NCBI GenBank assembly: GCA_958295665.1
Contig: OY282560.1
Coordinates: forward strand, 90,124,311 to 90,188,310
Source: Tipula vernalis
Taxonomy: Eukaryota > Arthropoda > Insecta > Diptera > Tipulidae
Direction: 5' to 3'
DNA length: 64,000 nucleotides
A program made the translations under genes and the position numbers. A model generated the notes under the pieces. That model did not search any database, had not been told where the DNA came from, and was given only the letters and a program-made list of their open reading frames with translations. Below are positions 33,011 through 44,793 of the stretch, one piece after another. Each line of letters opens with the position of its first letter. The first letter of the stretch is position 1.

Positions 33011-34093
33011 ATGTTGTCAGAGTACGCCGAGGTATTTCCAAGTAGCAAGAATGAATACGACCGAACGGAGGTGGTACAGCACAGAATCACAATGGGAAGT
33101 ACACCACCAATTCGACAGGCACCAAGAAGACTGCCATTGGCTAAACAAGGGGAGATGGGCCGAATGATGGAACAGATGTGCCGGGATAAAATCATTGAGC
33201 TATCCAACAGTCCATGGAGTTCACCGGTAGTTCTAGTGCAAAAGAAAGATGCGTCAATGAGGTTTTGCGTATTTTATCGAAAACTAAACGATGTCACGAA
33301 GAAGGGCAGCTACCCATTACCTACGATAGATAATACACTAGACACACTGTCAGAATCAAAGTTAGTCAGCACCCTGGACTTGAAGAGTGGATATTGGCAA
33401 GTTGCGATTCAAGAAGAAAACCGAGAGAAAACATCATTTACTATGGGCACCGGTCTATGGCAATTCACCATTATGCCATTTTTGTCAAAGAATCATTTTG
33501 GACACGGATGCCAGCTACGTGGGAATTGGAGATTTTTTGTCTCACCAACATGGAGCGGAAGAGAGAGTAATTTGCTAATTCAGCAGAATCCTATCCAGAC
33601 CAGAAAGAAATTTGTGTGTAACCCGACGAGAATTACTGGCCGCTGTGGAATGCGTTAAACACTTCCACAAATACCTGTATGGACAACCATTTCTAATTCG
33701 AACGGACCACGCTGCTTTAAAATGTCTAATTCAGTTCGACTGCAGAACTATACCTTCAACATCGAACACAGGAAAGGTAGAGTACACGGTAATGCAGATA
33801 GTTTATCAAGAAGACCTTGTGCACCAAGATGTGGAAAATGCAGCAAAATTGAGGAAAAGGAAGGCATCAATAGCCTTAACCGGATTGGCGTGGTGATGCC
33901 GGAAATGTGGACAACGAAGGGTGTCGTCGAAGAGCAGGAGAAGGATCGAACGCTGGCCCCAGTAAGAGCTTGGATTACGAAAAGACAGAAACATGCATGG
34001 CACGAGATATCCGAGACTTCTCCAATGCTAAAAGGCTGCTGGGCGCAGTGGGACTCATTGAAGATGGAGGACGGGGTGCTAAAACGAGCTTGA
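33011..34093 (+). pseudogene. gypsy 2 RT-RNase H with internal deletion
   Basis: The RT starts normally (CRDKIIELSNSPWSSPVVLV, FCVFYRKLN, TLDLKSGYWQVA, LWQFTIMPF) but at about 33478 the sequence jumps to the RNase H start (LDTDASYVGIGDFLS). The RT palm half with the catalytic YxDD is therefore absent. RNase H continues over frameshifts (TRRELLAAVECVKHFHKYLY, LIRTDHAALKCL, GNADSLSRRP). Confidence 0.8.
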
Positions 34094-34129
34094 AAAGACC
34101 GTGTTACCAAAATGCAGAATTCCGGAAGT

Positions 34130-35034
34130 GCTAAATGAAGTCCACAATGGCGGCCATGAGGAACAGCAAGGCGAACCCGAGGCAGAATACAGCAGTAGAA
34201 CGTAGAAGCTCCATCTGAACGGTAGGCTATATGGATATCGCTGGGCCGTTTCCGCGAACAGTTGCTGGCAATCGATACATCCTTGTATGTATCGACTACT
34301 TCAGTAAGTAGCTGGAAGCCTATCCAATACCGAACCAGGAAGCACAAATAGTGGCCGGAGAATTCGTAAACAACTGGATTAGCAGATATGGAGTGCCGTT
34401 GTAGCTTCATTCGGATCAAGGTCGTAATTTTGAGTCAAATTTGTTCCAGGATCCACAAGGACGACACCACTACATGCACAATCCGATGGAATAGTCGAGC
34501 GATTCAACCGTACCTTAGAAGAGCACCTGGCAAAAGTAGTTGGATCAAATCAGAAGAACTGGGATCGGCATATCCCCCTGTTTATGATGGCATATCGTAG
34601 TGCAGTAGACGATACCACGGAGATTACACCAACAACAGTCATCTTTGGAAACGAGATACGGCTGCCGTGCGATATTGAGTTTGGAGTAACAGAATTAACT
34701 CCCAAATTAGCCGACAACTACGTAAGCGACGTCAGAAACAGAATGGCTGAGATCCATGAACACGTTCGAAGGAATATCAAATTCAACAGTGCCGATCAAA
34801 GGCCCAATACGATCTAAAAGCAAACGACAATGGATATGATGAAGGGGATTTAGTATGGTTCTACAACACACAAAGACAGAAAGGAAAGTCCCCAAATCTA
34901 CAAAGTAATTGGGAGGGACCATAACTCATTATAATGAGGATAAACGACGTCGTGTACAGGATTCAGCGGAGTCAACGAGCAGATTAAGTTGAAATGTCAA
35001 ATTTTCTTAAATCGCAAGGGCTACCATCTTTCGG
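34130..35034 (+). pseudogene. gypsy 2 integrase
   Basis: The zinc finger is mostly lost. The core shows MDIAGPFPRTVAGNRY (Asp), LHSDQGRNFES (Asp) and GIVERFNRTLEEHL (Glu), then MMAYRSAVDDTTEITPT and a basic C-terminal domain (DLVWFYNTQRQKGKS). Stops interrupt it near 34307, 34400 and 34920. Confidence 0.8.
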
Positions 35035-35075
35035 AAAACTCCGAAAGCATAAGCAACTTTCACTAAAATTCTAGG

Positions 35076-35606
35076 TGTCACTAAATATTTGGTGTCAAAA
35101 ATTGTATGACATTTTTATGTATGCATTTTGTAAACATAAGCAAACATATTTTTGTGTTATAAAAGTGATTATTATTCATATGTGTGATAATTAAATTTAT
35201 TTTGACAACTTTTTATAAACGTCAGTTTTTTTTTTTGATTTTGTAGTGACATCTAGTGGCAAACGCTCTGTACTTTTTCTTTGATCGTGCTGCCTCTTTC
35301 GGAAAATATTAAGCATTCCTTTATTATTATAAAGGAAATTTCGAGAGCAGTAGCAAACTGGTATATAAACACGACTGATGGCAAGCAGGGAACCATTCCT
35401 GGTTTACTTTAAATCGTGTAACAAGTGAAATAAATCTGTTGTCATAGCCCCCACCAGTCGCAAGCGGACAGATTTCAAGAAGTAAAGTAAAAGCGAATAT
35501 TACATTGTATAAAAGTAAAGTGGAATAAAGTCGAGTCAGTGAGATAAAAGTACACAGTGTTTATAATTGCAAAATTCTGACGAACTCAGAAGCCCAGTTC
35601 GTAACA
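35076..35606 (+). repeat. Probable 3' LTR of gypsy 2
   Basis: The block begins TGTCACTAAAT and ends CGTAACA, i.e. TGT...ACA. It holds a TATA box (TATATAA, 35362-35368) and AATAAA at 35429-35434, the spacing expected of U3-R-U5. The boundaries are inferred because no second LTR is present to compare. Confidence 0.55.
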
Positions 35607-38600
35607 ATATGTACTAAAAAGAAATTAAAAGCAAGGGGGGCAAAAACGACTGGAACAAAACATTTACTACGATTATTAATAATTTATTAAATTGTAAAAA
35701 ACACTGACATAGTCAAAGAGCACCATTAAGCGTGTTCCATTGGCGTTAGTAAACTACTCACAAGAACTTGTATCTACTCGCAACTGCTCATGCTCAAGTG
35801 ATGGTGTAGTTGTTAGAAATAGTTGTGGGTGTGTTAATATGAGTTTTTTAATGTTATGTGTTCCCTCTATTAACACTCCGCTATATTCGCAAGGTTATGT
35901 TCACTACACGTGGTTTATATTAACCCGAAAATGAATTACTCCAATTGTTGTTTTGTTAATTGTATTTTATTCACCAGATAATCGATATTCGTTTACTTAT
36001 TCATTTAATTAATTATTAATATTTTAGTAAGAATTAAAGATATAATCAAAACGGTTATTAATTTGCAGCCATTTTATTCCGCTGTTTTTATTCGCTCTCC
36101 TTTTTTGACTCGTGATTTTTTAATCTGCTGTCATTTTAGAATAACGTGGTTTTAGAATATCGTGGTCTTAGAATATCGTGGTTGTTTACACACATTAAAC
36201 AATAGAATTAAAAAACTTACCAAATTAATGTTCACAAAATTTCAACCTGGAAAACATAAATAACCATAACCTAAAAGAGGGGAAAAAAAGAGAATGTGAA
36301 TTAACATGTAGATTAAATAAATATGTACTTACCCTTTACTATTGTATAAAATTTGTTCATCCTGAAAAATAGAATTAATAATTAATAATTTATGTAATTT
36401 GAATGTAAATAAAACAATTATACTTATCTTCAACATTTAACAAAATAATCAAAATATTCCAAAATGACAACTCAAATTGTCTAATTGGTGGATGAATTCC
36501 AATGCATTATTTGGAGTTCAGTGCAACAATAATAACATAGAATTGATCGACGCGATACCTGAATGTGAGTAATTTGTCGAACTAATCTGCACTTTATGGG
36601 AAATTTGAAGTTTTTTTGGCCATTCAAGATTTTGAGTTCGCTTGATAAACATTAAATAAAAATAGTAATAATAAATTAAATAAATCAAATATTTATACCG
36701 TAATTTCAATAAAATTGAATAAAATAATAGAAACTTCAAATTGGTAACGTTATTGTGTAATTAATTATTCAGTAAGCACTACAGTGCATCACGTGTGTTT
36801 GTCTTAAAGTTGGAAACACCGCCCTCTTCGCATTACTTCAATTTCTGTGCATTCCATGTAAATTGGTGAGATAATTCTTCGACATAATTGCAACATAAAA
36901 TCCATCAGTTTGCACAGTGGTTTTATCAACCCAGTAAACCGAAAGAGATTATGCCAATTTTACTTGCATCGACGGTAGTGTTGCTGCCACATAGTTACGC
37001 ATATAATTAACGAAAGAGGGAATTTAGTTTAAAAAATTCTAATAGATGACTCTATACCAATTTTGGTTGTGTGAAACGTTCTTTTTTAACCCTAATCCAA
37101 CCTAGGTGTGCCTTTTTGGCTCGTTTGATAAATGCATCAAATTTTCAAAATAATGCTAATTTAGTTATAAACTTGTATGTATTTTATTTTGAAAAATGTC
37201 CATTCAACGTACTTGACATCTACTCATTATCTGCAAAAATTTTCGTAAATTATTTAATTAGAATTTGAATTTACTGATATAACGAAAATATGTTGGTTCG
37301 ATTAGGGTTAAAAACAAAAAAAAATGTTGTTTATGTTTGTAATACGACGCGGAATTGTTAAATCGTAAAAATATTTTAATTATTTTGTTGTTTAATGTTT
37401 TATTACTTATTATTATTAATAGAACAACGTATTTTTTAATAAAATCTAGCAGTTTTATTTTAATTGAGGTTATGTTTTACTACTGTCACAAAAATTTGCG
37501 TTCCATTGAACATCTACTCACAAGTACTTGGCAGCAGAAAATTGTTTCCAATGGAACACATCTATAGTGACATCTAGCTTCAAGACTGCTTTCTATTTTA
37601 TTAGTAGAGACAACTAGTGGCATCATCTGGAAGGTCATGTTTTCTAACAGATGGCACCGTTGGCGAAAGTAGTATTTTCTTGACAGTTTCAAAAAGTAGA
37701 ATAATTCAAAATATTTCAAAAAATTCAACACAAACTTTAAATGCGTTTTCTCAACATTTATTGTTTAATTCCACAGAATTGTCGCTTATCAGTGATTTTA
37801 TAAAATTTCGTAAATATCTTAGACTAGCTAGTATACTTAATTTTTTTTAAATCAATTTATTATTATTTGGTTAAATGTATGAATTTATATACACAATTAT
37901 GTATGCAAATTTAAAATTTGCTATTTATAGAAAAAGGGGGTTTTATTTAGATCTCATAAACATATGTATACATTTACGTTGATCATTCAATGTTGAATGA
38001 TAAATTAAATATTCAATTCTAAAATTTCTATGTATACTAAAGCAGTTAAAATTTATATCGTAACCGTATTAATAGTATTATTACTTATCATGTATTAAAT
38101 TAATTTTTAACCGTCTAAACTACATTTAGACAATAATTGTACTAACTGTAACTTGCTGTACGATTAACAATGTTTTTAGTGGCTAGAATATTATATCACT
38201 TCTAAATAACGTGTTATAAAATTTCCTATACGTTGGCCAAATATTAAATTGACAAAAAAATTCTACAGAATTAAGTAAGTTAAAATTGTTTAATGTGAAT
38301 TGGTGACATTCTCCATTAACCGTATTTAAGGGTAATATAATTGGTTCTATTTTCATACGTATTGACATGGATCATCATCGTGATTTATTCATGAGACTTG
38401 TCCCCTCAAAGTATTATCGCTTTTAAACTCAAAAATCTGATGTCATATGTTATTTAATATAAGCTAACGACTTTTCAACATTAAATCAAACAATTTCGCT
38501 GAAATTGCAGATCCAAACTTTAAAGTGGTTGTATATATACATAAATGCGATAAAAGTTTGTCAAAGCCAAATAAGCATATCGGCGAAATTTTATTCAAAG

Positions 38601-39000
38601 ATTCAAAGCTTCATATTAGTGCATTGCTCTTAGCTGCTTGTTATTAAATGCATAATATTATAATTTTAGATGACCTCTCGCATTACATGGTGCAGCCGAA
38701 ACCGTTTTTAAATACTATCTACAGATCATGATAATTTTATGCGCGCGTTTGGCATTGATTGTGGTATAGGTAATATTGAAAACACATAAAAAAAATGTTT
38801 GTACTAAAAATTAGAAGGAATTAAATTTAAGAATAAATTATTAATGTTAAGTCATGATTCAATATTTGACTGTTTCTATTATTGACATTACTATTATAGT
38901 GTTTTTGTTTTTTTTTTTTGGTTGTTTACTTCTTTTATAGAAACATGTTTAAAAATAGCGTACAACCCAGACTCCGCACTTCCTTGTTAAAATCGATTTT
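35607..39000. other. Long AT-rich non-coding region
   Basis: No convincing frame, RNA gene or transposon was found in 3.4 kb. Several short frames (35740, 36518, 37071, 37355, 37617) are isolated and low in coding character. A small tandem repeat lies at 36135-36182. Confidence 0.45.
36135..36182 (+). repeat. Three ~16-bp tandem units
   Basis: TTTAGAATAACGTGG is followed by two copies of TTAGAATATCGTGG with one or two bases between. Confidence 0.8.
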
Positions 39001-39007
39001 GTTTTAC

Positions 39008-39015
39008 TATAAAAG
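39008..39015 (+). promoter_or_regulatory. TATA box of the small Gly/His-rich gene
   Basis: TATAAAAG lies 98 bases before the ATG; the leader between them has no other ATG-initiated long frame. Confidence 0.65.
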
Positions 39016-39105
39016 GTTGGATTATCGTTTAGATTGGAACAGAACAAGTTGAAACGAGTTAGAGTTAACATTAAAATAAATCGTCGAGAATAAATTTTTG
39101 GAAAT

Positions 39106-39333
39106 ATGAAGTTCATTGCAATTTTCGCAATTATCCTAGCTGTTTTCGCAGCAATGGTTTATGGTCATGATAGTGGTCATGGTGGCGGTGGAGGAGGACA
39201 TGGAGGAGGCCATGGAGGTGGTAGCAGTGGTCATGGAGGTGGTAGCAGTGGACATGGAGGTGGACATGGAAACAGTGGACACGGTGGTGGTGGTGGTGGT
39301 AGCCATGGAGGTGGTGGTTATGGTAAACATTAA
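39106..39333 (+). CDS. Small Gly/His-rich secreted peptide
   Basis: 75 residues in one exon. MKFIAIFAIILAVFAAMVYG is a strong signal peptide, with cleavage likely before HDSGHG. The mature ~55 residues are Gly, His and Ser in GGGHGG and GGSSGHGG patterns, ending GGGYGKH. A TATA box, ATG and AATAAA (39352-39357) are all correctly spaced, so this is a compact real gene. Gly-rich short secreted peptides of arthropods include antimicrobial, cuticular and metal-binding types; the His content would allow metal binding. That function is inference only. It shares composition but not clear colinear sequence with the two larger Gly-rich genes. Antisense frames here are composition shadows. Confidence 0.85.
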   Translation: MKFIAIFAIILAVFAAMVYGHDSGHGGGGGGHGGGHGGGSSGHGGGSSGHGGGHGNSGHGGGGGGSHGGGGYGKH

Positions 39334-39351
39334 ATCTTTGCCGACCTTAAT

Positions 39352-39357
39352 AATAAA
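39352..39357 (+). terminator. Poly(A) signal of the small Gly/His-rich gene
   Basis: AATAAA 19 bases after the stop codon; another follows near 39419. Confidence 0.65.
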
Positions 39358-39359
39358 CC

Positions 39360-40376
39360 AAACATTACTTCACAATGTGTACCGTTCAAATTTTGATTGT
39401 TTTGCCGTTTATAATTTTAATAAAATAAACAAAAAGAAAAAAGAATTAATACCGTCTCTAAATTTATTTGACATTGTGAAAGTCAAGGTAAGTTTTGTTT
39501 ATTTATAAAATAGTGGTACAATGTGTTAATTGTGACAGGCTATAACTAATTAAAATAGTGATGGTTAAAAATACAATCTGTTGTGGTTTATCCAATTTAT
39601 TGTCATAACCAATTATTTGTAATTAGAGTGCAAAGGCTGAGGTGACATAGAACGGTCAACGGGTCTTTATAATTGTTGATAGAGAAACTGCGCAGAGTTT
39701 GTTCCAAGGATTACTTGTACCAGTGCCTTAATAGAAACCTGATGATGAGATAATCCTGGTAATAATCATTTACATTATTGGTACAAAATTCCTATTTAAA
39801 ATCTTACCATAAACAAATAAATATTTCAAACGAAACGATTCTGAAATGGTTAACATTAGATGATGTGAAATTCTGCTCCGGTAATACAAATACATAAAAC
39901 AAGTTAAAATCTAAGTTCTTAAGATGAATTTTAGGCAGTATTTATTTGGAACTCACAGGGTGATACCACTTTTATATCAATGGAAAGGTCAACTCATCTG
40001 TGATTCTTCGTTTAGCTTTTCTGTTTGTCGCAAACAGTTAGACCCAAAACAAATAAATTTTTTCCAATTCTAATTGACAAGAAAACAAGATTATTAGAAG
40101 ATAATCTAATATAATTAGGCGTTGAAAACCGCACAATCGCAGTATAGGCAGCATGGTTTGACTACCCATTTCTTGAACAGCACAGGAAATTTCGGCAATG
40201 TTTGATGATGTAAGATGTTTTCTTTTACATTTGGTACATCATTTCTTTGACAAGCAATTGTAAACAGAATGGTTGATATTTATTTATTTACATCATCAAC
40301 GGGATAAAAAATCCTTTTTTGATTACAATTTTATTTTACAATTTTATAATTTAGTTTTTATTAATTTTTTAAAACA
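39360..40376. other. AT-rich intergenic stretch
   Basis: Nothing recognisable apart from the 3' UTR of the preceding gene. Confidence 0.4.
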
Positions 40377-40975
40377 TCATTTAGAAATATTAAAATCAAA
40401 CACATCAAAACTACAATTAATTTGTCGACAAATCGCCGGGACCGGAGCATTATGTGCGTAATTAGATTTAAATGTCGGCAAATATATAAAATTCTTAATC
40501 CGAGTAGGTTTACAGGGCACATGAATATCAATCTTTGCAAGTAGTTTAGGGAAGTCAATCGAATTGTTAAGCACATCAGCGATGAATGTTGAAGCAGCAC
40601 ATCTACGTCTTACAAGCAATGAATCCAAATTAGCAATTCTACAGCGGTCACCGTATAGGATGGCCAATTCTTTTTATTCAGCCACATTGGAAGATTCGGA
40701 TCAAATGGCCAATTCAATTTATGAAGATAGTAAATAATAAATTGCTTCTGTATTCGTTCAATTCTATCGATATAAATATTGTAAGCAGGATCCCAAATAA
40801 TCGACGTGTATTCCAAATTAGACCGAACAATGGAACAATACAAAGTTTTAATTGATTGTGGATTACGAAAATCTTTTGTGATACGATGAATAAAGCCAAG
40901 TAGAGAATTAGACTTAGCTACTATTAAATTAATATGGTTTCGGAAATTCAATTGATGGTCTAGGGTGGTCATTTT
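40377..40975 (-). pseudogene. CR1/Jockey-like non-LTR RT, C-terminal fragment
   Basis: Minus frames give FRNHINLIVAKSNSLLGFIH, YCSIVRSNLEYTSIIWDP, then ILYGDRCRIANLDSLLVRRR and CRQINCSFDVFDFNIS, the post-catalytic end of a CR1-like reverse transcriptase. Similar segments occur in the minus-strand element at 49972-53831. It is 5'-truncated and frameshifted near 40640. Confidence 0.75.
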
Positions 40976-41695
40976 GTGGTGCTATATCACATTTGGTGAT
41001 AAAAACTGTGATAAACTGACATTTGTCGTAGCTTACTGCGGTGTCATCTTGGATGAACAACGTCACGTCGTATATTGATTTGAATGAAAAAGACGACACC
41101 ATCTTCCGTCTTGCTTTCACCAGTGGGAAAAATCCTCTTTGAGCCAATGTGTCACATTCCCATTGTTTATATCAGTGTTGACGTTTAGTCATCAGTCTTG
41201 ATGTTTTAGTCTTTTTGTGAATAAACTGTTTCTGTAGTTCTTATAATTAGATTAAATTAGAATAAATAAATCTTGTTCAAATATTTCATATAAAAGTATC
41301 AACATTAAAATATTTTTGTAGTGTTGTTTAACTTGTGAAGATAGTGTAAGTAATGTAAAATGATTTAAATCATCATGCGTATTCGATTGGGTAGAATTTT
41401 ATTTTGATTTTGAATAATTTAGAAATAAATTGTGTTATGAAATTAATTAATGTGAGAAAATGTACAATTTTGTACAAAATTAAACTAAGACTTTACTGCT
41501 AGTTAACATAACCTCAATAAAACATTCACATATATTCACCAAACCACTTTGAAATAAATTTTTTTGCTTGCACATTCGATTGAGCATCAAAAAATTTATT
41601 TTTTTGATAATCCCAATCGAATTCGACATAAAAAACAATCATGATTCTCACAAAGAATTATGGTTTTCAATACTAATTTTTATTGTTTGTAGATA
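40976..41695. other. Probable 5' non-coding part of the Harbinger element
   Basis: No coding potential; it lies between the non-LTR fragment and the transposase. Terminal inverted repeats could not be matched to the other side. Confidence 0.35.
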
Positions 41696-42790
41696 ATGGA
41701 TTCAATAAATCCGCACATAGCATTCGAGTATTGGCATGGACAGAGAAAGCATAACGAAAAGAATAGACAACAGTCCAACCCGTATCACATGAAGGAGTCT
41801 GATTTTAGGAGCTATTTCCGATTCACACCCGCGTTGGCCATAAAATTAATAGAGGAATTGGAAGCCTAACAGAGGACACAAGAAACCACAAGGACCGCAA
41901 CGGATGATCCACAGGAAAAATATATTCCTTTCGACACAAAATGTTTGGTGGCTTTCAATTTTTACGCAACCGGTTCCTACCAAAACCAAATAAAATGTAT
42001 TGGTCATATGTCACAGCCGGCTATTAGCAAATGCATTGGGGAAGTGACCGACCTCCTCAATATATTGATGTCCAAATATATTAAATTTCCACAAGAGGAG
42101 GCAGAAAGAGATCGAATTGCGGGAGAATTTGGCAAAAAAGGAATTCCAGGTGTAATTGGAATTATCGATGGGACACAAATCGCTTTATCTGGCTTACCCA
42201 AGGAGGTCGAAATGGTGTACGTGAATCGTAAAGGATTTCACAGTATAAATGTTCAAATCGTGGTGAATGACCGGAATATCATAACACACATAAATGCACG
42301 TTATCCAGGCTCGGTTCATGACAGTTTTGTTTGGAAAGCAAGCCAACTCTATGCTATGTTCGAAAATGAATATACTACTCCCGATGCTCAAAAATATTGG
42401 CTTCTAGGCGATCAAGGATACCCTCTGATGCCTTTCCTAATAACAGTAACCGAAGAAGGAATAACTGCAAAGGAAAAAGAGTTTTACTGTCGGCATAAAA
42501 TCATCCGTAGCCAAGTTGAAAGAGCAATTGGTATACTTAAAAATAGATTTCGGTGTACACTCGGCGAAAGGAAACTGCATTACGCTCCCAAACAATCTGC
42601 TAAAATAATAAATGCTGTCGCAGTTTGAAATAATTTTTTAATTTTACATGGTTATGAGGACGAGTACGATACTGCCGAGCACGAAGTTACCGTCAATACA
42701 GAACATGTGCACAGAAATAGTGGAAACAACCCCTATCTTCAAGCAGGCCGTCAAGTTCGGCAAAGGATTATTGACAATATATTATTATAA
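41696..42790 (+). pseudogene. PIF/Harbinger transposase (HARBI1-like), two nonsense codons
   Basis: From ATG 41696 to TAA 42788-42790 the frame is colinear over 364 codons with no frameshift. Only TAA at codon 58 (41867) and TGA at codon 311 (42626) interrupt it. The DDE triad is intact: Asp158 in IIDGTQIAL, Asp239 in LGDQGYPL, Glu275 in SQVERAIGIL, with 80- and 35-residue spacing typical of the superfamily. An early helix-turn-helix-like stretch (HMSQPAISKCIGEV) is also present. HARBI1 relatives are ~350 residues, so length is normal. The partner Myb-like protein of the superfamily was not found. Confidence 0.85.
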
Positions 42791-42904
42791 TTATTTTAAT
42801 AAAACACTTTGCTTTATTTTTAAATCGCATTTCATTGCTATATTTCAGTCTTCAACACGTCAGTTTTGTTTTTATTACTTATTACTTATTAAAAGAGGGT
42901 AGGA
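42791..42904. other. 3' flank of the Harbinger gene
   Basis: AT-rich with AATAAAA soon after the stop; no inverted terminus was found before the Jockey element begins. Confidence 0.35.
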
Positions 42905-43073
42905 GTTGACCGTTTATAGCCACGACTTTCGTGAACTATATTCCAGCTCTGCAACTATGTAGAGGCCACCAAATGTGTCTAGTATACCTCCTCGTGGTGA
43001 CACCCGGGCAACGATTTTAAAATCGGCTAAATACTAGAGGCGAGTGGATTACACTATAAATATACAATATGCA

Positions 43074-44793
43074 ATGAATAAAACAGAAGGAAAAAATACC
43101 CCAGGTGGTAAACCAATAGAAATATTGGGCAATCCACTCTCTGATGAGACTGGCCCTAAGGATTCTGGGGAGGGCCGATCCTTGCATACACAAAAAAACA
43201 AAAATATGGAAATAGTAAACAGCCCGTTCCACAAGGGAGGAAACGTTGCTAGATCTCCTGAGAAAACTTTTAATTTCTCATCTGAAAATTTTAACATGGA
43301 ACGATTCCAAAATAATAAGGGCGCAACAGCAGCACCCCAACAAGCAAGTATAACAACCTCATATAACTATGGTGAAACATCTATTCTTGAAAGTGGTACT
43401 TCAGAAAAAGGGCTAACGTTATACAAAATGGCAAAAAGTAACTGATGAGAAAAATCAGCAAAGCATTATTATTCTCAATTTACAACAACAAATTGACGAA
43501 CTAAAAAAAGAAATGATGCAATTAAAGCAGAACGAAGCTCAAGCTAAGCAATCAATGAAGCAGAACCAGAATACCGAACTTAACGCCAACAATGTTAAAT
43601 GTCCAACCGAATCATCAATAATACAGAAACAAAACACCAATTCTAATGTTAATAAAAACGTTGAATATCAAACCGATGAGGAAGACTTAGCTAAAGAAAC
43701 AGAATGGATTCGTGCTAAGTCTAGAAAAAGTAAAAAGAGAAGGTTAAATAATACACTGTCACCACCACAAAAACCACAAACTCTGGATCAAAACACTCAG
43801 CCTCAAAAGGTTGAGACAAATATCAAAACAGATAAAAAAACACCTCCCCCACCACCGATCATAGTAGATGATGTTAAAAATTATCACGTTTTCTATGATA
43901 TAATTAAGGCGAGTGTTTCAGAAGAATCATTCATCACTAAATTGATGAATCAAAATAAAATAAGCATCAACGTAAATAGCGTCGATGCATATAGAAACGT
44001 AGTGAAAACTTTGACCGAAGGCTCATTTATCTTTCACACGTATGAAAATAAACAAGAAAGGCCAATCAGAGTTATGGCAAGGAACTTACATCATACATGT
44101 AGCCCAGAACGAATTAAAGAAGAATTATCATCGAAAGAATTTAAAATAATCAGCGTAATGAACAAAGTTAGCTGGAGAAATAAAAAGAAGCTAGACATGT
44201 TTGTACTAACATTCAGTTGTGACGAAAATATAACTAAAATATATAAGATCACTAGTTTATTGGGTTGCAAAGTGGAAATTCAACCACTTAGAAAGTCTAA
44301 ACTAGTTCCGCAATGCCAAAAGTGTCAGGCATATGGACATACGCAAAGATATTGTGGCAAACTTCCAAGGTGTGTTAAATGTGCCGGACACCACCTAACT
44401 GGAAAATGCGACAATCCACAAGCTCAACTTAAATGTGTACACTGTGGACAAGGTCATCCTGCTAACTATCGAGGATGTATTGTTGCAAAGGAAATTCAGA
44501 AAATGAAAAACCAAAGGATGAATAAAACTCAAATGTATGGCCAGTCAAATCGATATGAGAGGCATGCAAAACAAGACAATGGGCAACCATTTGGCCGCCA
44601 ACTAAGAACTGAAGGTGTTACATATGCTGAAGTAACAAGTGGCGTAGTCAATAAACCCCAGCAAAAATCTAAAGATGTAGACATCAGTCAAACATTACAA
44701 GATATTCTCATGAAATTAACAAAATTTGATGAGAGGCTACAAAAATTGGAAGATAGAGCATTGGGAGCTAGACCCAAATCAACACAAAAATGA
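43074..44793 (+). pseudogene. Jockey ORF1 (Gag-like), single frameshift
   Basis: A polar N-terminal region is followed near 43425 by a one-base shift in an A run (TACAAAATGG). The downstream frame has a coiled-coil-like segment (LNLQQQIDELKKEMMQL), a basic stretch, the PRE_C2HC-type domain (IRVMARNLHHTCSPERI), and three zinc knuckles: CQKCQAYGHTQRYC, CVKCAGHHLTGKC and CVHCGQGHPANYRGC. ORF1 proteins bind the element RNA. The stop overlaps the ORF2 start as ATGA, a typical coupling. With one base fewer the frame would be about 572 codons; the break could also be a recent or assembly error. Confidence 0.85.

Larger units (their letters stand above)
31505..35606 (+). mobile_element. Ty3/gypsy element 2, deleted copy with 3' LTR
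   Basis: Gag, protease, RT, RNase H and integrase lie in order on the plus strand, followed by an LTR-like block. There are internal deletions in protease and RT and several stop codons in integrase. No 5' LTR was found. Confidence 0.8.

Noticed and set aside
36518..37850. Several 60-80 residue frames in the 35.6-39 kb region
   Set aside because: They are Phe/Ile/Tyr-rich translations of AT-rich DNA without motifs, conserved context or signals.
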